Assembly (NCBI RefSeq): GCF_024807945.1
Contig: NZ_JANUFD010000001.1
Span: 124,001 to 188,000 of the forward strand
Length of the DNA: 64,000 nt
Direction of reading: 5' to 3'
DNA from: Pseudomonas sp. JUb42
GTDB taxonomy: Bacteria > Pseudomonadota > Gammaproteobacteria > Pseudomonadales > Pseudomonadaceae
A program made the position numbers and the translations under genes. Of this stretch, positions 31,358 to 42,230 are shown piece by piece (position 1 is the first letter of the stretch; each line of letters opens with the position of its first letter). The notes beneath the pieces were generated by a model. It had not been told where the DNA came from. It saw nothing but the letters and a program-made list of their open reading frames with translations, and did not search any database.

Positions 31358-32458
31358 TCAGGCCAGATGCAGATGGTTGTCCCACAGCCCTGTGGGCAGG
31401 TCCAGCGGCTTGGGCAGCAGCTCGCTTTGGCGGCAATCGTAGAAACGACAGCGGCCCTGGCCCGACGTCACGACGAAGCCGTCGGCCACTGCACCAACAC
31501 CGGCGCAGTCGGGCAGAGCGGCATCCAGGCGCAGGGCGCCGCTGTCCAGATCCCAGATAAAGAACCGGTTGCCCCGAGGGGCGGTGAGGGCGACCAGGCG
31601 CAGGCCGCTGTGCACGGCGACGCTGGCGGTGTAATGGCCCATGGCGGCCAATTGTTGATCGGCAACCGGAAACGCCTGGAACGGCTGCCCCGGACGTTTG
31701 ATCGCCAGCAGTTCGGAACGCTCAAACGCATCGCCCATGAACTGTTGCCCGGCAACGATGGTGCCGTCGCTGGCGATACCCAGATGGCGCACGCTGTTCA
31801 TCTGTTGGGTCAGGGTTTCCTTGCTCAGCAGCGTGCCGTCGCGCTGCATCAGGACCAGACTGGGCTGCATGGCATTGAGATTCATCTCGACCCGGCTTTC
31901 GGCTTCGGTGCGGATGCCGCCGTTGGCTACGACCAGCGTCTCGCCATCCGGCATCCACGAGACCTGATGCGGGCCAATGCCATGGGTGGAAATCTCGCCG
32001 CTATGGACCAGGCGCTCATCGACGAAACGATAGACGCCGAGCAGGCCGCGACCCGGATCGGTGGTGTCGTTCTCGGTGGCGTACAGCCATTCACCGCTTT
32101 TGTGAATCACTGCGTGGCCGTAGAAGTGCCGATTGGCTTGCGCGGTGATGGTTTGGAGCAGTCGCCCATCACGCAGATCGATCAGATAACTCTCGGTGCC
32201 CGGACGGCGGGCGACGAATAGCGCCAGATTCAACGTCGGGTGATTGATGATGTCGTGGCAACGCTGGGTGACCTGGGTGGCGAACACCTGCTTGCCATCG
32301 AGCCGGTAACCCACGGCGTAATGTTGACCATCGCTGTCGTCACGGGCGGAGAGCAGCAGCGGCTCCTGGCCTTTTGACCGAAACAGGGTCCAGCCCCCCA
32401 GCGTAACGGCGCTGAGCAGCAGGCTGCCAAGGGCGAGTGCCTGGCGTCGCAACATCAT
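31358..32458 (-). CDS. DUF1513 protein, putative beta-propeller
   Basis: The 366-residue protein has a Tat-like or lipoprotein-like N-terminus (LRRQALALGSLLLSAVTLGGW) and repeating blade-like strands such as GHAVIHKSGEWLYATEND, GIGPHQVSWMPDGETLVVANGG and MNSVRHLGIASDGTIVAGQQ. These repeats suggest a propeller fold. It is the last gene of the imelysin cluster, 12 bp after the second imelysin. Function is unknown; DUF1513 genes regularly accompany imelysins and di-heme proteins in Pseudomonas. Confidence 0.88.
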   Translation of the reverse strand: MMLRRQALALGSLLLSAVTLGGWTLFRSKGQEPLLLSARDDSDGQHYAVGYRLDGKQVFATQVTQRCHDIINHPTLNLALFVARRPGTESYLIDLRDGRLLQTITAQANRHFYGHAVIHKSGEWLYATENDTTDPGRGLLGVYRFVDERLVHSGEISTHGIGPHQVSWMPDGETLVVANGGIRTEAESRVEMNLNAMQPSLVLMQRDGTLLSKETLTQQMNSVRHLGIASDGTIVAGQQFMGDAFERSELLAIKRPGQPFQAFPVADQQLAAMGHYTASVAVHSGLRLVALTAPRGNRFFIWDLDSGALRLDAALPDCAGVGAVADGFVVTSGQGRCRFYDCRQSELLPKPLDLPTGLWDNHLHLA

Positions 32459-32470
32459 CGGATACCTCGA

Positions 32471-33535
32471 TCAGTCGCCATCGTTGGCGTTGAAACCCAA
32501 CTGGATACCCAGTGCCTTGGCCAGCTCGCCATCATGCAGACGATGCACGGCGTTGAGGCTGTCGTAGACGGCATTGAGCTGCTGGCGTCCGGCTTCGCTG
32601 GCCAGCAGATCCGCCAGCGGCAATGTCAGCCCGCTCAGCAGTTTATGGCTGTTGGCATAGGCGGCGTCGATCTTCTCGGCCAGGGCTTTGTGTTCGGCGG
32701 GCAACAGCCCGCGCAGGCCCTTGTTGTCGACCCCGACCCAGACGGTCTCGGCGCCGCTGAGGCTGGCGTCCAGGCTGCCGATCGACGCCTTGCTGCGCCA
32801 ACTCTCGGCCTGGAACGGCTGGGGAATGCCCTTGGTCTGGCGACCCAGAGGCGTGCCAAGCTTCTTCTTCAAGGTGTCCAGTGCGGTGACCTGTACCCGC
32901 AGCAACTCGGCGATGGCTTCGTGGGAATCGGCATAGCGCGGGTTGGGGAATTTGCTCAACTGCGCCAGCATGCCGTCGGTGCTGTTCCAACTGCCGAGGA
33001 TTTCCTCTGCCAAGGCTTTCTGCCGTTCACCAATGGCTTGCAGCAGCGGGCAATACCGCGCCTTCTGCTCAGCCGAGGCCATATCGATCTCGGCGTCGAA
33101 CAGGATGTATTCGTAGGCCGACAAACCCTGCACGACGACGCTGGCCTTGGTCAGTTCATCAGCGCTGACCTGGGGCTTGGCGGCCAGCAGTTGCTCGACC
33201 TGACGGCCGACCAGGTTCTTTTTGTCCGGCCAGAACTGCACCTGCCAGGCACGATTGCCCTCGGCCAGCGGACCGATCAGCAGAGGTTGCAGCTCAGCCC
33301 AGGTTTTCTGCGCATGGAGAAAGTCTGCGCGGGCAGTCTGCAAGTCGACCGTGCCCTGGCAGAACGCGTGGGCGCTGACGGCCAGTTTGCGGTCCGCTTC
33401 GACCCAGCGGCTGTAGGTCGGCAGGATCACTTGCTTGGCGATGGCCGCCGAGGTGACGGCTTGCGGGTCGGCTGGCGCACAGGCGCCCAGAGCCAACGCG
33501 GCGAGGCTGGTGAACAGCAGTTTGGGGCGGAACAT
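32471..33535 (-). CDS. Imelysin-family lipoprotein, altered GxHxxE motif
   Basis: The 354-residue protein has a lipoprotein signal (LAALALGAC lipobox) and two-part helical imelysin (peptidase M75) sequence. The family motif GxHxxE appears as GLSAYE in QGLSAYEYILFDAE, so the His is replaced by Ser. This suggests that metal handling differs from the partner protein at 35227. It follows the di-heme gene by 26 bp and precedes DUF1513 by 12 bp, an evident operon. Imelysins are envelope proteins tied to iron uptake or storage; the peptidase activity is doubtful. Confidence 0.88.
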   Translation of the reverse strand: MFRPKLLFTSLAALALGACAPADPQAVTSAAIAKQVILPTYSRWVEADRKLAVSAHAFCQGTVDLQTARADFLHAQKTWAELQPLLIGPLAEGNRAWQVQFWPDKKNLVGRQVEQLLAAKPQVSADELTKASVVVQGLSAYEYILFDAEIDMASAEQKARYCPLLQAIGERQKALAEEILGSWNSTDGMLAQLSKFPNPRYADSHEAIAELLRVQVTALDTLKKKLGTPLGRQTKGIPQPFQAESWRSKASIGSLDASLSGAETVWVGVDNKGLRGLLPAEHKALAEKIDAAYANSHKLLSGLTLPLADLLASEAGRQQLNAVYDSLNAVHRLHDGELAKALGIQLGFNANDGD

Positions 33536-33561
33536 GTCCGGCTCCTATCGAAGAGGAAAAG

Positions 33562-34989
<1,428 letters not shown>

Positions 34990-35110
34990 ACAGGTTCTGC
35001 AACACCGGAAATTGGGGCGAGCAAGCTTATCAGCCAATAAGAGGGGTTATCGTTTGAATGGGGGGTGTAGAAATGGCTTGTAACGATTTGCTGCCCGCGA
35101 CCGGGAGCGT

Positions 35111-35202
35111 TGTGGGACCGGCTTCAGCCGGGAAGGCATTGGTACAAACGGTAATCATCCGTCGACTGTACTGGCGTCTTCCCGGCTAAAGCCGGTCCCA
35201 CA
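35111..35202. repeat. Palindromic repeat, family D (92 bp)
   Basis: Begins TGTGGGACCGGCTTCAGCCG and ends CTAAAGCCGGTCCCACA. It sits between icmP and the di-heme gene and may separate them. The same arms occur at 63825-63880. Confidence 0.9.
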
Positions 35203-35226
35203 GGGTTCATACCGATCCCGGACTGA

Positions 35227-36600
35227 TCAGAACTCGTGATCAGCGTTATCCGGGTTCAGGTCGGTGATGCCCAGCTTGGCTGCGGCCTGTTCGATCCCGC
35301 CGGTCTGTTTGACCAGCGAAGCGATGGCATCGCGCACAATCTGGTTGCCTTCGGTGTTGCCCGCCGCGATCAACTGATCGAAGTGCTCGCCCTTGTTGGC
35401 GCGGTCGACCAATACCTGCATCTTGGCTTGGGTGGCTGCCAGGTCGGCGCGCAGGGTGGCATCGGTGGCCGGATCGGCCTTGGCGACCAGGGACGACAGG
35501 CTCGGCCCGCTGACCTTGGTGCCGTCGATGCGGGTGTACTCGCCCAGGTAAACGTTCTGGATGCCCTTGGCGTTGTAGAAGTGCGAGTTGTGGGTGTTGT
35601 CGCTGAAGCAGTCGTGCTCGTCTTCGCTGGAGTTGGCTTCCAGTGCGACCTTCATGCGCTCGCCGGCCAACTCACCCAGCGACAGGCTGCCCATGCCGAA
35701 GAACATCTTGCGCAGGCCGCTTTCGCCGGACTCGGCTTCGAGCGTGGCGCGATAGTTGTCGGCCACGCCCGGCTTCCAGTTGTTGACCATCTGCTCGAGG
35801 TCGCTGACCAGCAGGTCGGTAACGGCTTTCAGGTAGGCGCGACGGCGGTCGTTATGGCCGCCGGTGCCGCCTGTACCCTCGACGTAGTCCGACGCCGGAC
35901 GTTCGCCGGCACCGGCAGCATTGCCGTGCAGGTCCTGGCCCCACAGAAGGAATTCGACGGCGTGATAGCCGGTGGCGACGTTGGCTTCGGAGCCACCCAG
36001 TTCATTGAGACTGGCGAGTTTCTCGGGAGTCAGCTCCTTGACGTCGACCTTGTCTTCGCCGATCTGGATTTCCGTGTTGGCGATGATATTGGCGGTGGCG
36101 CCAGGGTTGCCCAGGGCGTGCTGGTAGTCCTTGGCCACGTAATCGATCAGGCCTTCGTCCAGAGGCCAGGCGTTCACCTGGCCTTCCCAGTCGTCGATGA
36201 TGGTGTTGCCGAAGCGGAAGACTTCACTCTGCATGTACGGTACGCGCGCCGCCAGCCAGGCCTCGCGGGCGGCCTTGAGTGTGGTGTCGTTGGGGTTGGC
36301 GAGGAAGGTGTCGACGGCGGTGCGCAGCGTCTTGGCGCTGTCTTGGGCGTCGCTGAACACGGCGAAGACCATGCCGGCATAGTTCGCCACCACTGCCTTG
36401 GCGGCGGCATCGTTGGTCTGGCTGGCGGCGGGCGCTGCGGCTGCGGTCGGGGCTGCAGGTGCTGCGACGGGTGCCGGGGCCGGTGCTGCAGCAGGTGCCG
36501 GAGCAGTCGGAGCGGCGGCTTTATCCTTGCCTTCGCCACATCCAGCGAGGGAAACAGCGATGGCCAGCAGACTGGCCGTGGCCAGAGGCATACGAATCAT
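35227..36600 (-). CDS. icmP: Imelysin-family iron-regulated lipoprotein (IcmP-like)
   Basis: The 457-residue protein has a lipoprotein signal (LLAIAVSLAGC) and then about 50 residues of Ala/Pro-rich linker. The imelysin domain carries GYHAVEFLLWGQD, the complete GxHxxE motif. P. aeruginosa IcmP (PA4370) is an iron-repressed, insulin-cleaving member; gene position and sequence type agree. The M-I-R-M start at 36600 has a GCAGGA ribosome site. It is the first gene of the cluster; a 19-bp inverted repeat upstream may be a Fur-type site. Confidence 0.85.
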   Translation of the reverse strand: MIRMPLATASLLAIAVSLAGCGEGKDKAAAPTAPAPAAAPAPAPVAAPAAPTAAAAPAASQTNDAAAKAVVANYAGMVFAVFSDAQDSAKTLRTAVDTFLANPNDTTLKAAREAWLAARVPYMQSEVFRFGNTIIDDWEGQVNAWPLDEGLIDYVAKDYQHALGNPGATANIIANTEIQIGEDKVDVKELTPEKLASLNELGGSEANVATGYHAVEFLLWGQDLHGNAAGAGERPASDYVEGTGGTGGHNDRRRAYLKAVTDLLVSDLEQMVNNWKPGVADNYRATLEAESGESGLRKMFFGMGSLSLGELAGERMKVALEANSSEDEHDCFSDNTHNSHFYNAKGIQNVYLGEYTRIDGTKVSGPSLSSLVAKADPATDATLRADLAATQAKMQVLVDRANKGEHFDQLIAAGNTEGNQIVRDAIASLVKQTGGIEQAAAKLGITDLNPDNADHEF

Positions 36601-36657
36601 GACGGAATCCTGCGTCGAGAAGTTGAAGGCGCGGGGCGCCAGAAAAAGCTGCGACAT

Positions 36658-36676
36658 AATGCGAAAGAGTTGCATT
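36658..36676 (-). promoter_or_regulatory. 19-bp inverted repeat upstream of icmP (possible Fur-type site)
   Basis: AATGC and GCATT arms spaced 9 nt (19 bp overall, the Fur box length), 57 bp before the icmP start. Match to the classic GATAAT-based Fur box is poor, so this is tentative. Confidence 0.25.
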
Positions 36677-36758
36677 CGATGTAAAGGCGAAAGGCCGGCG
36701 GGGCGGGGGTTTGGCGGGGTGGGGTTGTAACAAGTGATTTCGATGAGGCGGTCGATTG

Positions 36759-36852
36759 CGTTGGAGCGAGGCTTGCCCGCGAAGAGGCCGGTACATTCGA
36801 TACATATCTATCGTTAGTAATGCCGTATTTGCGGGCAAGCCTCGCTCCAACG
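36759..36852 (+). repeat. REPIN-like repeat, family B (94 bp)
   Basis: Arms TTGGAGCGAGGCTTGCCCGC and its complement, with GAAGAGGCCGGTACATTCGA inside the left arm. Between icmP and bifA. Confidence 0.9.
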
Positions 36853-36865
36853 ATGGAGATAGTCT

Positions 36866-38917
36866 CTAGAGGATCGCAGCATTCGTCCGTTGCGCCTGTT
36901 TCAGGTACGCCAGCAGTTCCCGGGCCGGCAACGGTTTGCTGTAGAAGTAGCCCTGACCCTCATGGCAACCCTCGGAGATGATGTAGTTCTCCTGTTCGAT
37001 GGTCTCCACGCCCTCGGCAATGACCTGCATGCCGAGGCTTTTGCCCAGCTGGATAATGGCGCGCACGATAGTGGCGTCATCGTCGTCGTCCATCAGGTCC
37101 TGCACGAAACTCTTGTCGATCTTGATCTTGTCCAGCGGCAGGCTCTTGAGATAGCTCAGGGACGAGTAGCCAGTGCCGAAGTCATCAATGGCGATCAGCG
37201 CACCGGAGCGGCGCAGGCTGAGCAGATGCTGGGCGGCGGTGCTGATGTCTTCCATCAGGCCGGTTTCGGTCACTTCCAGTTCGAGACTGCGCGGTGGCAG
37301 GCGGTAGATCTGCAGCAGATTGTTGACCACCCTTGGCAGCTCGGAGTGGTGCAACTGCACAGTGGAGAGGTTGACCGCCATGCGCAGATCGCTGAAGCCC
37401 TGATCGTGCCATTCGCGCAATTGGCGGCAGGCCTGGTCCAGCACCCACTCGCCGATCGCGATGATAGTGCCGTTCTGTTCCGCCAGAGGGATGAACAGGT
37501 CCGGCGGCACCAGGCCATGTTCCGGGTGCTGCCATCGAATCAGCGCCTCAACCCCGACCACGCGGTGATCGCGGTAGCTGATCTGCGGTTGATAGACCAG
37601 ATACAGCTGGTTACGCGGCATGGCTTCGCGCAGGTCTTTTTCCAGTTCGCGGCGGCGGCGCATTTCACTGTCGACGCTGGCGATATAGAACTGGTAACGG
37701 TTGCGCGAGCGCGACTTGGCCAGGGTCATGGTTTGTTCGGCTTTTTGCAGCAGCTTCTCGGTGCTGTCGCCGTCTTCCGGGAACAGCGTGATGCCGATGG
37801 TCGCGCGCAGGCGGATTTCCTGCTGATCGAGGGCAAACGGTGCTTCCAGGTCGTCGAGAATGTTCTGCGCCAGCTCGGCAGCTTCGTAAGGTTGCTCGAT
37901 ATCGGCCTGGACCAGGGCGAACTGGTCGCCGCCCAGACGCGCCAGGGCGCCGAGCCGGCCGCTGTGGCCGCGCAGGCGATCGGCCAGGGCTAGCAGCAAC
38001 TGGTCGCCGGTCTGATAGCTGAACTGTTCGTTGATGCCCTTGAAGTCATCCAGGCCGACGCAGATCACTGCAACCCGACGCTGCAGGCGCCCGGCATCGA
38101 CAAGGATCTTGTCCAGTTGCTGTTGCAGTTGCTGACGGTTGGGCAGGCCGGTGAGGAAGTCGTACTGGGCCATGCGCAACAGGCTGTTTTCCGCTTCGTG
38201 GCGCAGGTGCGTATTACGTTCGATGGACGCCAGCAACTGGTTGGCGGTGCTGACCCAGATACCCAGCTCGTTCTTTTCGTGGCCTTCGAGCACCGGCAAT
38301 TGATGCTCGCTGGGGCGATCCGGGTTGATATTGGTCAGGTGCTCAATGATTTTCGACAGCGGTTTGGTCAGCAACCAGTGATAGACCAGATACAGCACCA
38401 GACCCATGGCCAGGGCGCGCAGCACGCCGGCAACGAAAATGATGAAGGAATTGATGATGAAGCCTTCGCCGTAGGTGGCGGTGTCGAGGGTGATGCGCAG
38501 GTCACCGTAATACTCACTGTAGGGACTGCGGCCTACCAATTGGGTGGTGAAGCTACGTTCCTGGCCGAGAATCAGATCGGTCAGCCAGCGGGTCGAGGAA
38601 GTCTTGAGGGCGCGTTCCTTTTCCGCCAGCAAGGTTTCATTGGGATGGCCGATGGAGGCCATGCGCACCGCGTCGTCCTGGAACAGGCCTTCAATGACCT
38701 GCATGCCCATTTCGCGGTCCAGGCTGTACACCGCTTGCGTGGAAGGGTCACGGAACATGTCAAGGATGCGCTCGGCATCGCTGGCCACGGCCTGACGAGT
38801 CTTGTATGCGTCGAACACGATTTGCGCACAGCTGAGCACGACGCCGACGATCAGCGCCGAAAGCAACACCACGCGCAACATCTTCACAGACAAGCTGTTC
38901 TTGAGTTCCAGCTTCAA
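36866..38917 (-). CDS. bifA: Cyclic-di-GMP phosphodiesterase BifA
   Basis: The 683-residue inner-membrane protein has helices at about 13-35 and 155-182 around a periplasmic domain, then GGDEF and EAL domains. The GGDEF site reads GGDQF (329-333), so cyclase activity is unlikely. The EAL domain is intact: EALIRW (457-462), NLSTVQL, EVTETG, DDFGTGYSS and EGVET. BifA of P. aeruginosa has the same GGDQF change and degrades c-di-GMP, promoting swarming and limiting biofilm. The position next to sodB matches. Confidence 0.93.
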   Translation of the reverse strand: MKLELKNSLSVKMLRVVLLSALIVGVVLSCAQIVFDAYKTRQAVASDAERILDMFRDPSTQAVYSLDREMGMQVIEGLFQDDAVRMASIGHPNETLLAEKERALKTSSTRWLTDLILGQERSFTTQLVGRSPYSEYYGDLRITLDTATYGEGFIINSFIIFVAGVLRALAMGLVLYLVYHWLLTKPLSKIIEHLTNINPDRPSEHQLPVLEGHEKNELGIWVSTANQLLASIERNTHLRHEAENSLLRMAQYDFLTGLPNRQQLQQQLDKILVDAGRLQRRVAVICVGLDDFKGINEQFSYQTGDQLLLALADRLRGHSGRLGALARLGGDQFALVQADIEQPYEAAELAQNILDDLEAPFALDQQEIRLRATIGITLFPEDGDSTEKLLQKAEQTMTLAKSRSRNRYQFYIASVDSEMRRRRELEKDLREAMPRNQLYLVYQPQISYRDHRVVGVEALIRWQHPEHGLVPPDLFIPLAEQNGTIIAIGEWVLDQACRQLREWHDQGFSDLRMAVNLSTVQLHHSELPRVVNNLLQIYRLPPRSLELEVTETGLMEDISTAAQHLLSLRRSGALIAIDDFGTGYSSLSYLKSLPLDKIKIDKSFVQDLMDDDDDATIVRAIIQLGKSLGMQVIAEGVETIEQENYIISEGCHEGQGYFYSKPLPARELLAYLKQAQRTNAAIL

Positions 38918-39225
38918 ATGGCTATTCCTTCAATCCGTGCTGGGAGCGTGTGACCCTTGTATATCTGCGTGTGAACAGCAAGAACCGGACCTGAACACGC
39001 AGATGTCGCCCTTTGGCTGCCTGCCAGTGTCGATTTTTGCTCGCCGCCCTTGGGCAAGGGTCAGGCTGTTGCCGATGTATCGGTTAGTACTGGCGTGAAC
39101 TTGAGCAATTTTTAATGAAAGCCAGTGGGTGATATTAGTCTGCTATCGCCTTCTGACAATACCCAAAGTATGACCGTCAGGCGAAAAAAAACCCGGCAAG
39201 CCGGGTTTTTTGTCTGGAGCGTCGA
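38918..39225. other. sodB-bifA intergenic region
   Basis: This 308-bp region holds the sodB terminator (39184-39211). I see no gene or convincing bifA promoter in the rest. Confidence 0.5.
39184..39211 (-). terminator. Rho-independent terminator after sodB
   Basis: AACCCGG, CAAG, CCGGGTT flanked by A tract on the left and T tract on the right, so it works for the minus-strand sodB and could work in both directions. Confidence 0.88.
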
Positions 39226-39822
39226 TCAAGCGGTGAAGGTTTTGCCTTCGAACTGCTCGGCAACGAAGTTCCAGTTAACCAGGTTCCAGAATGCTTCAAC
39301 GTATTTTGGACGCAGGTTACGGTAGTCGATGTAGTAGGCGTGTTCCCAGACATCGCAGGTCAGCAGCGGAGTGTCGCCGCCGGTCAGCGGGTTGCCTGCG
39401 CCGATGGTGCTGGCCAGAGCCAGGGAACCGTCAGCCTTTTTCACCAGCCAGCCCCAACCGGAACCGAAGGTGCCGATGGAAGTCTTGCTGAACTCTTCCT
39501 TGAACTTGTCGAAGGAACCGAAAGCTGCATTGATTGCATCAGCCAGGGCGCCAGTCGGCTGGCCACCGGCGTTTGGCGCCAGGCAGTTCCAGTAGAAAGT
39601 GTGGTTCCAGACCTGAGCGGCGTTGTTGAAGATACCGCCGGAAGAAGTCTTGACGATTTCTTCCAGGGTCTTGCCTTCGAACTCGGTGCCAGGCACCAGG
39701 TTGTTCAGGTTCACGACATAGGTGTTGTGGTGCTTGTCGTGGTGATACTCCAGGGTTTCCTTGGAGATGTGCGGAGCCAGTGCATCGTGCGCGTATGGCA
39801 GCGGCGGCAGTTCAAAAGCCAT
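39226..39822 (-). CDS. sodB: Superoxide dismutase, iron type
   Basis: Converts superoxide to oxygen and hydrogen peroxide in the cytoplasm. The 198-residue protein begins [20 protein letters not shown] and shows metal-ligand regions [26 protein letters not shown] and [13 protein letters not shown]. The GGQPTG and FGSGWGWLV stretches fit the Fe type. TTAGGAGAATTACC precedes the ATG; the longer frame to 39933 is not family-like. In pseudomonads sodB is under iron control through Fur and PrrF RNAs, but I cannot show that here. Confidence 0.97.
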   Translation of the reverse strand: MAFELPPLPYAHDALAPHISKETLEYHHDKHHNTYVVNLNNLVPGTEFEGKTLEEIVKTSSGGIFNNAAQVWNHTFYWNCLAPNAGGQPTGALADAINAAFGSFDKFKEEFSKTSIGTFGSGWGWLVKKADGSLALASTIGAGNPLTGGDTPLLTCDVWEHAYYIDYRNLRPKYVEAFWNLVNWNFVAEQFEGKTFTA

Positions 39823-40157
39823 GGTAATTCTCCTAATCAGGTCAGTTGCGGTGAGCGCAAGGCCGATCACGGGCGGCCAGACAGAACATGCGCCGGGGAG
39901 TTTGTACTCTTTGCGGCGCAGGCTCGGGATCATAGCACCGGCCCTGCCTGTTAACCACGCAACAACTGTGTGGGATAGAGGTTCCAGAGCCTTTGCGCCG
40001 GTTGTCGGAGGATCCTGGCTGCGCGCCTGAATCCTGTGGGAGCGAGGCTTGCCCGCGAATGCGATAGCCCAGATCGCACAAATGCAGCGGATGTCCCGGC
40101 CTATTCGCGGGCAAGCCGCGCTCCCACAAATTGCGCTACTGCAAATGCTTATCCGGC
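39823..40157. other. argO-sodB intergenic region
   Basis: A 335-bp stretch with a family B repeat at 40035-40128. The rest holds the sodB leader; no gene is supported. Confidence 0.5.
40035..40128 (-). repeat. REPIN-like repeat, family B (94 bp)
   Basis: Begins TGTGGGAGCGAGGCTTGCCC and ends GCGCTCCCACA; the GGCCTATTCGCGGG inner right side puts it in minus orientation. Confidence 0.9.
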
Positions 40158-40760
40158 TCAGGCACTACGAATCAACTGCACAGCGACACTGAACATCATC
40201 ACCGCGACCATCAGGTCCAGCAGGCGCCAGGTGGCCGGGCGCGACAGCCACGGCGCCAGCCAGGCGGCGCCGATGGCCAGGGCCGAGAACCACAGCAGCG
40301 ACGCGCTGGCGGCCCCGACCACATAGGCGCCGGGCACGGTTTGCTGGGCGCCGAGGGAGCCGATCAGAAGTACGGTGTCGAGATAGACATGGGGGTTGAG
40401 CAAGGTCACCGCCAATGCACTGAGCAGTACCGCCCGGCGCGAACGCACGCCGCTAATCTCGCCCTGTTGCAGGCTCTGCCGGGAGCAGGCGCGGCGCAGG
40501 GCCTGGATGCCGTACCAGAGTAGAAACACCACGCCACCCCAGCGCGCCACCGCCAGCAGGGTCGGGTTATGGGCCAGTACATTGGCCAGGCCGAACACCC
40601 CGGCGGCAACCAGAATGGCGTCGCAGGCGATGCACAAAAAGGCCACCGGCAAATGATGCTCGCGGCGCAGGCTCTGGGCCAGAACAAACGCATTCTGGGT
40701 GCCAATGGCCATGATCAGCCCGGCGGCGACCAGCAGGCCGTTGAGGTAGCTTTGCCACAT
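40158..40760 (-). CDS. argO: Arginine/lysine exporter, LysE/ArgO family
   Basis: The 200-residue inner-membrane protein has about six helices and the LysE signature [21 protein letters not shown] near the N-terminus and [15 protein letters not shown] centrally. It exports basic amino acids and prevents toxic accumulation. The LysR regulator ArgP is divergently placed two genes away, matching the known ArgP-ArgO control pair. The stop of the ACT gene lies 27 bp upstream, so these two are probably cotranscribed. Confidence 0.92.
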   Translation of the reverse strand: MWQSYLNGLLVAAGLIMAIGTQNAFVLAQSLRREHHLPVAFLCIACDAILVAAGVFGLANVLAHNPTLLAVARWGGVVFLLWYGIQALRRACSRQSLQQGEISGVRSRRAVLLSALAVTLLNPHVYLDTVLLIGSLGAQQTVPGAYVVGAASASLLWFSALAIGAAWLAPWLSRPATWRLLDLMVAVMMFSVAVQLIRSA

Positions 40761-40786
40761 CAGGGTTTACTCCAAAAAGTGCGTGA

Positions 40787-41185
40787 CTAGGCCTGGGCGG
40801 CCAATAGTTGCAAGACCGCCAGAGCTTGGTGTGCGTCGTCTTTGGCGACGAACAGGTGGTCGTGGTAATAGCCGGCGATCACGTTGCAGCTGATTCCGGC
40901 GCTACCCAGCGCCGTGGCGAAGGCGGCAGTCAGGCCTACGGCGGCCAGGGACGAATGCACGGTGAGGGTGATCCAGGCGGCGACGTACTCAAAGTTCAAG
41001 CCCAGGTCTTGGGCCTGTTGGCGTTCGATGATCACTGTCAGCCCCTCGCGCTCGCGGAAGCTGCCCAGCACCTCGGCACCCTTGAGCAGAGAAGCATCGG
41101 CGAGGGTGCAGAACACATAGTCGCCGTCGTTCAGCTCCGGGCTCATGCTGCGCAGCAGCGTGTTCAATGAGGTTTCGCCGGTCAT
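40787..41185 (-). CDS. ACT domain protein
   Basis: The 132-residue protein is mostly two ACT-like units: DGDYVFCTLADASLLKG and LTVHSSLAAVGLTAAFATALGSAGISCNVIAGYYHDHLFV. ACT domains bind amino acids and regulate metabolism. It sits between argP and argO, so sensing of lysine or arginine is plausible but not shown. I start at MTGETSLN (41185) because the upstream residues are not family-like. Confidence 0.85.
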   Translation of the reverse strand: MTGETSLNTLLRSMSPELNDGDYVFCTLADASLLKGAEVLGSFREREGLTVIIERQQAQDLGLNFEYVAAWITLTVHSSLAAVGLTAAFATALGSAGISCNVIAGYYHDHLFVAKDDAHQALAVLQLLAAQA

Positions 41186-41283
41186 CGCCGTTCCTTGTCT
41201 GCATTTAAAGTTGATGTGGCGATTGTGCGGCCTGGCGTTGTATAAGAAAAAACAATGTTGCTGATTGCTCATTAGGAAAACTG

Positions 41284-42177
41284 ATGTTCGACTACAAATT
41301 GCTCTCCGCCCTCGCGGCGGTCATCGAGCAGGCCGGGTTCGAGCGCGCGGCCCAGGTGTTGGGGCTGTCGCAGTCGGCGGTATCCCAGCGCATCAAGTTG
41401 CTGGAGGCGCGCATCGGCCAGCCGGTGCTGGTCCGCGCCACGCCGCCAAGCCCGACCGATATCGGCCGCCGCCTGCTTAACCATGTGCAGCAAGTGCGCC
41501 TGCTTGAGCGTGATTTGCTCAGTCAGGTGCCTGCGCTTGATGAGGAGGGCCTGCCCGAGCGTCTGCGTATCGCCCTTAACGCCGACAGCCTGGCGACCTG
41601 GTGGGTGAGCGCGGTAGGGGATTTTTGCGCCGAACACCATCTGTTGCTGGATCTGGTGGTGGAAGATCAGGATGTCGGCCTCAAGCGCATGCGCGCCGGG
41701 GAAGTGGCCGCGTGCCTGTGCGGCAGCGAACGCCCGGTGGCCGGGGCGCGCAGCCAGTTGCTCGGCGCCATGCGCTATCGTGCCCTGGCCAGCCCCGCCT
41801 TTGTCAGCCGTTATTTCCCTGGCGGTGTCGACGCCGCGTCATTGGCCCGGGCCCCGGCGCTGGTTTACGGGCCGGACGATTTTCTACAGCATCGCTACTT
41901 GGCGTCATTGGGCAGCGAAGGCAGTTTCGAGTATCACCTGTGTCCTTCGTCCGAAGGTTTTATTCGCATGACCGAGGCCGGACTGGGCTGGGGGCTGGTG
42001 CCGCAATTGCAGGTGCACGAGCAGTTGCAGCGCGGCACTTTGGTGGAGTTGCTGGATGGGCAGGTCATCGATGTGCCGTTGTACTGGCATCATTGGCGCA
42101 ATGGCGGCCAGTTGCTGACCCGTCTGACTGAACACCTGGCGCGCAAGGCGGGGCAATGGTTGGTGCCGTTGACGTGA
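41284..42177 (+). CDS. argP: LysR-family regulator ArgP (IciA)
   Basis: The 297-residue protein has an N-terminal winged helix (LSALAAVIEQAGFERAAQVLGLSQSAVSQRIKLLEARIGQPVLVR, described here in outline) and a periplasmic-binding-type effector domain. ArgP activates argO in response to arginine and lysine. It is divergent from the ACT-argO pair, with a 98-bp shared promoter region that should hold its operator. Confidence 0.92.
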   Translation: MFDYKLLSALAAVIEQAGFERAAQVLGLSQSAVSQRIKLLEARIGQPVLVRATPPSPTDIGRRLLNHVQQVRLLERDLLSQVPALDEEGLPERLRIALNADSLATWWVSAVGDFCAEHHLLLDLVVEDQDVGLKRMRAGEVAACLCGSERPVAGARSQLLGAMRYRALASPAFVSRYFPGGVDAASLARAPALVYGPDDFLQHRYLASLGSEGSFEYHLCPSSEGFIRMTEAGLGWGLVPQLQVHEQLQRGTLVELLDGQVIDVPLYWHHWRNGGQLLTRLTEHLARKAGQWLVPLT

Positions 42178-42230
42178 TTCTGAACGTCAGTGAGGACTGG
42201 GTATCGGTATTCGACATCATTCACACGATT

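Noticed and set aside
35236..36684. 482-codon open frame antisense to icmP
   Set aside because: Gly/Val/Asp-rich artefact of the Ala/Pro linker and codon bias.
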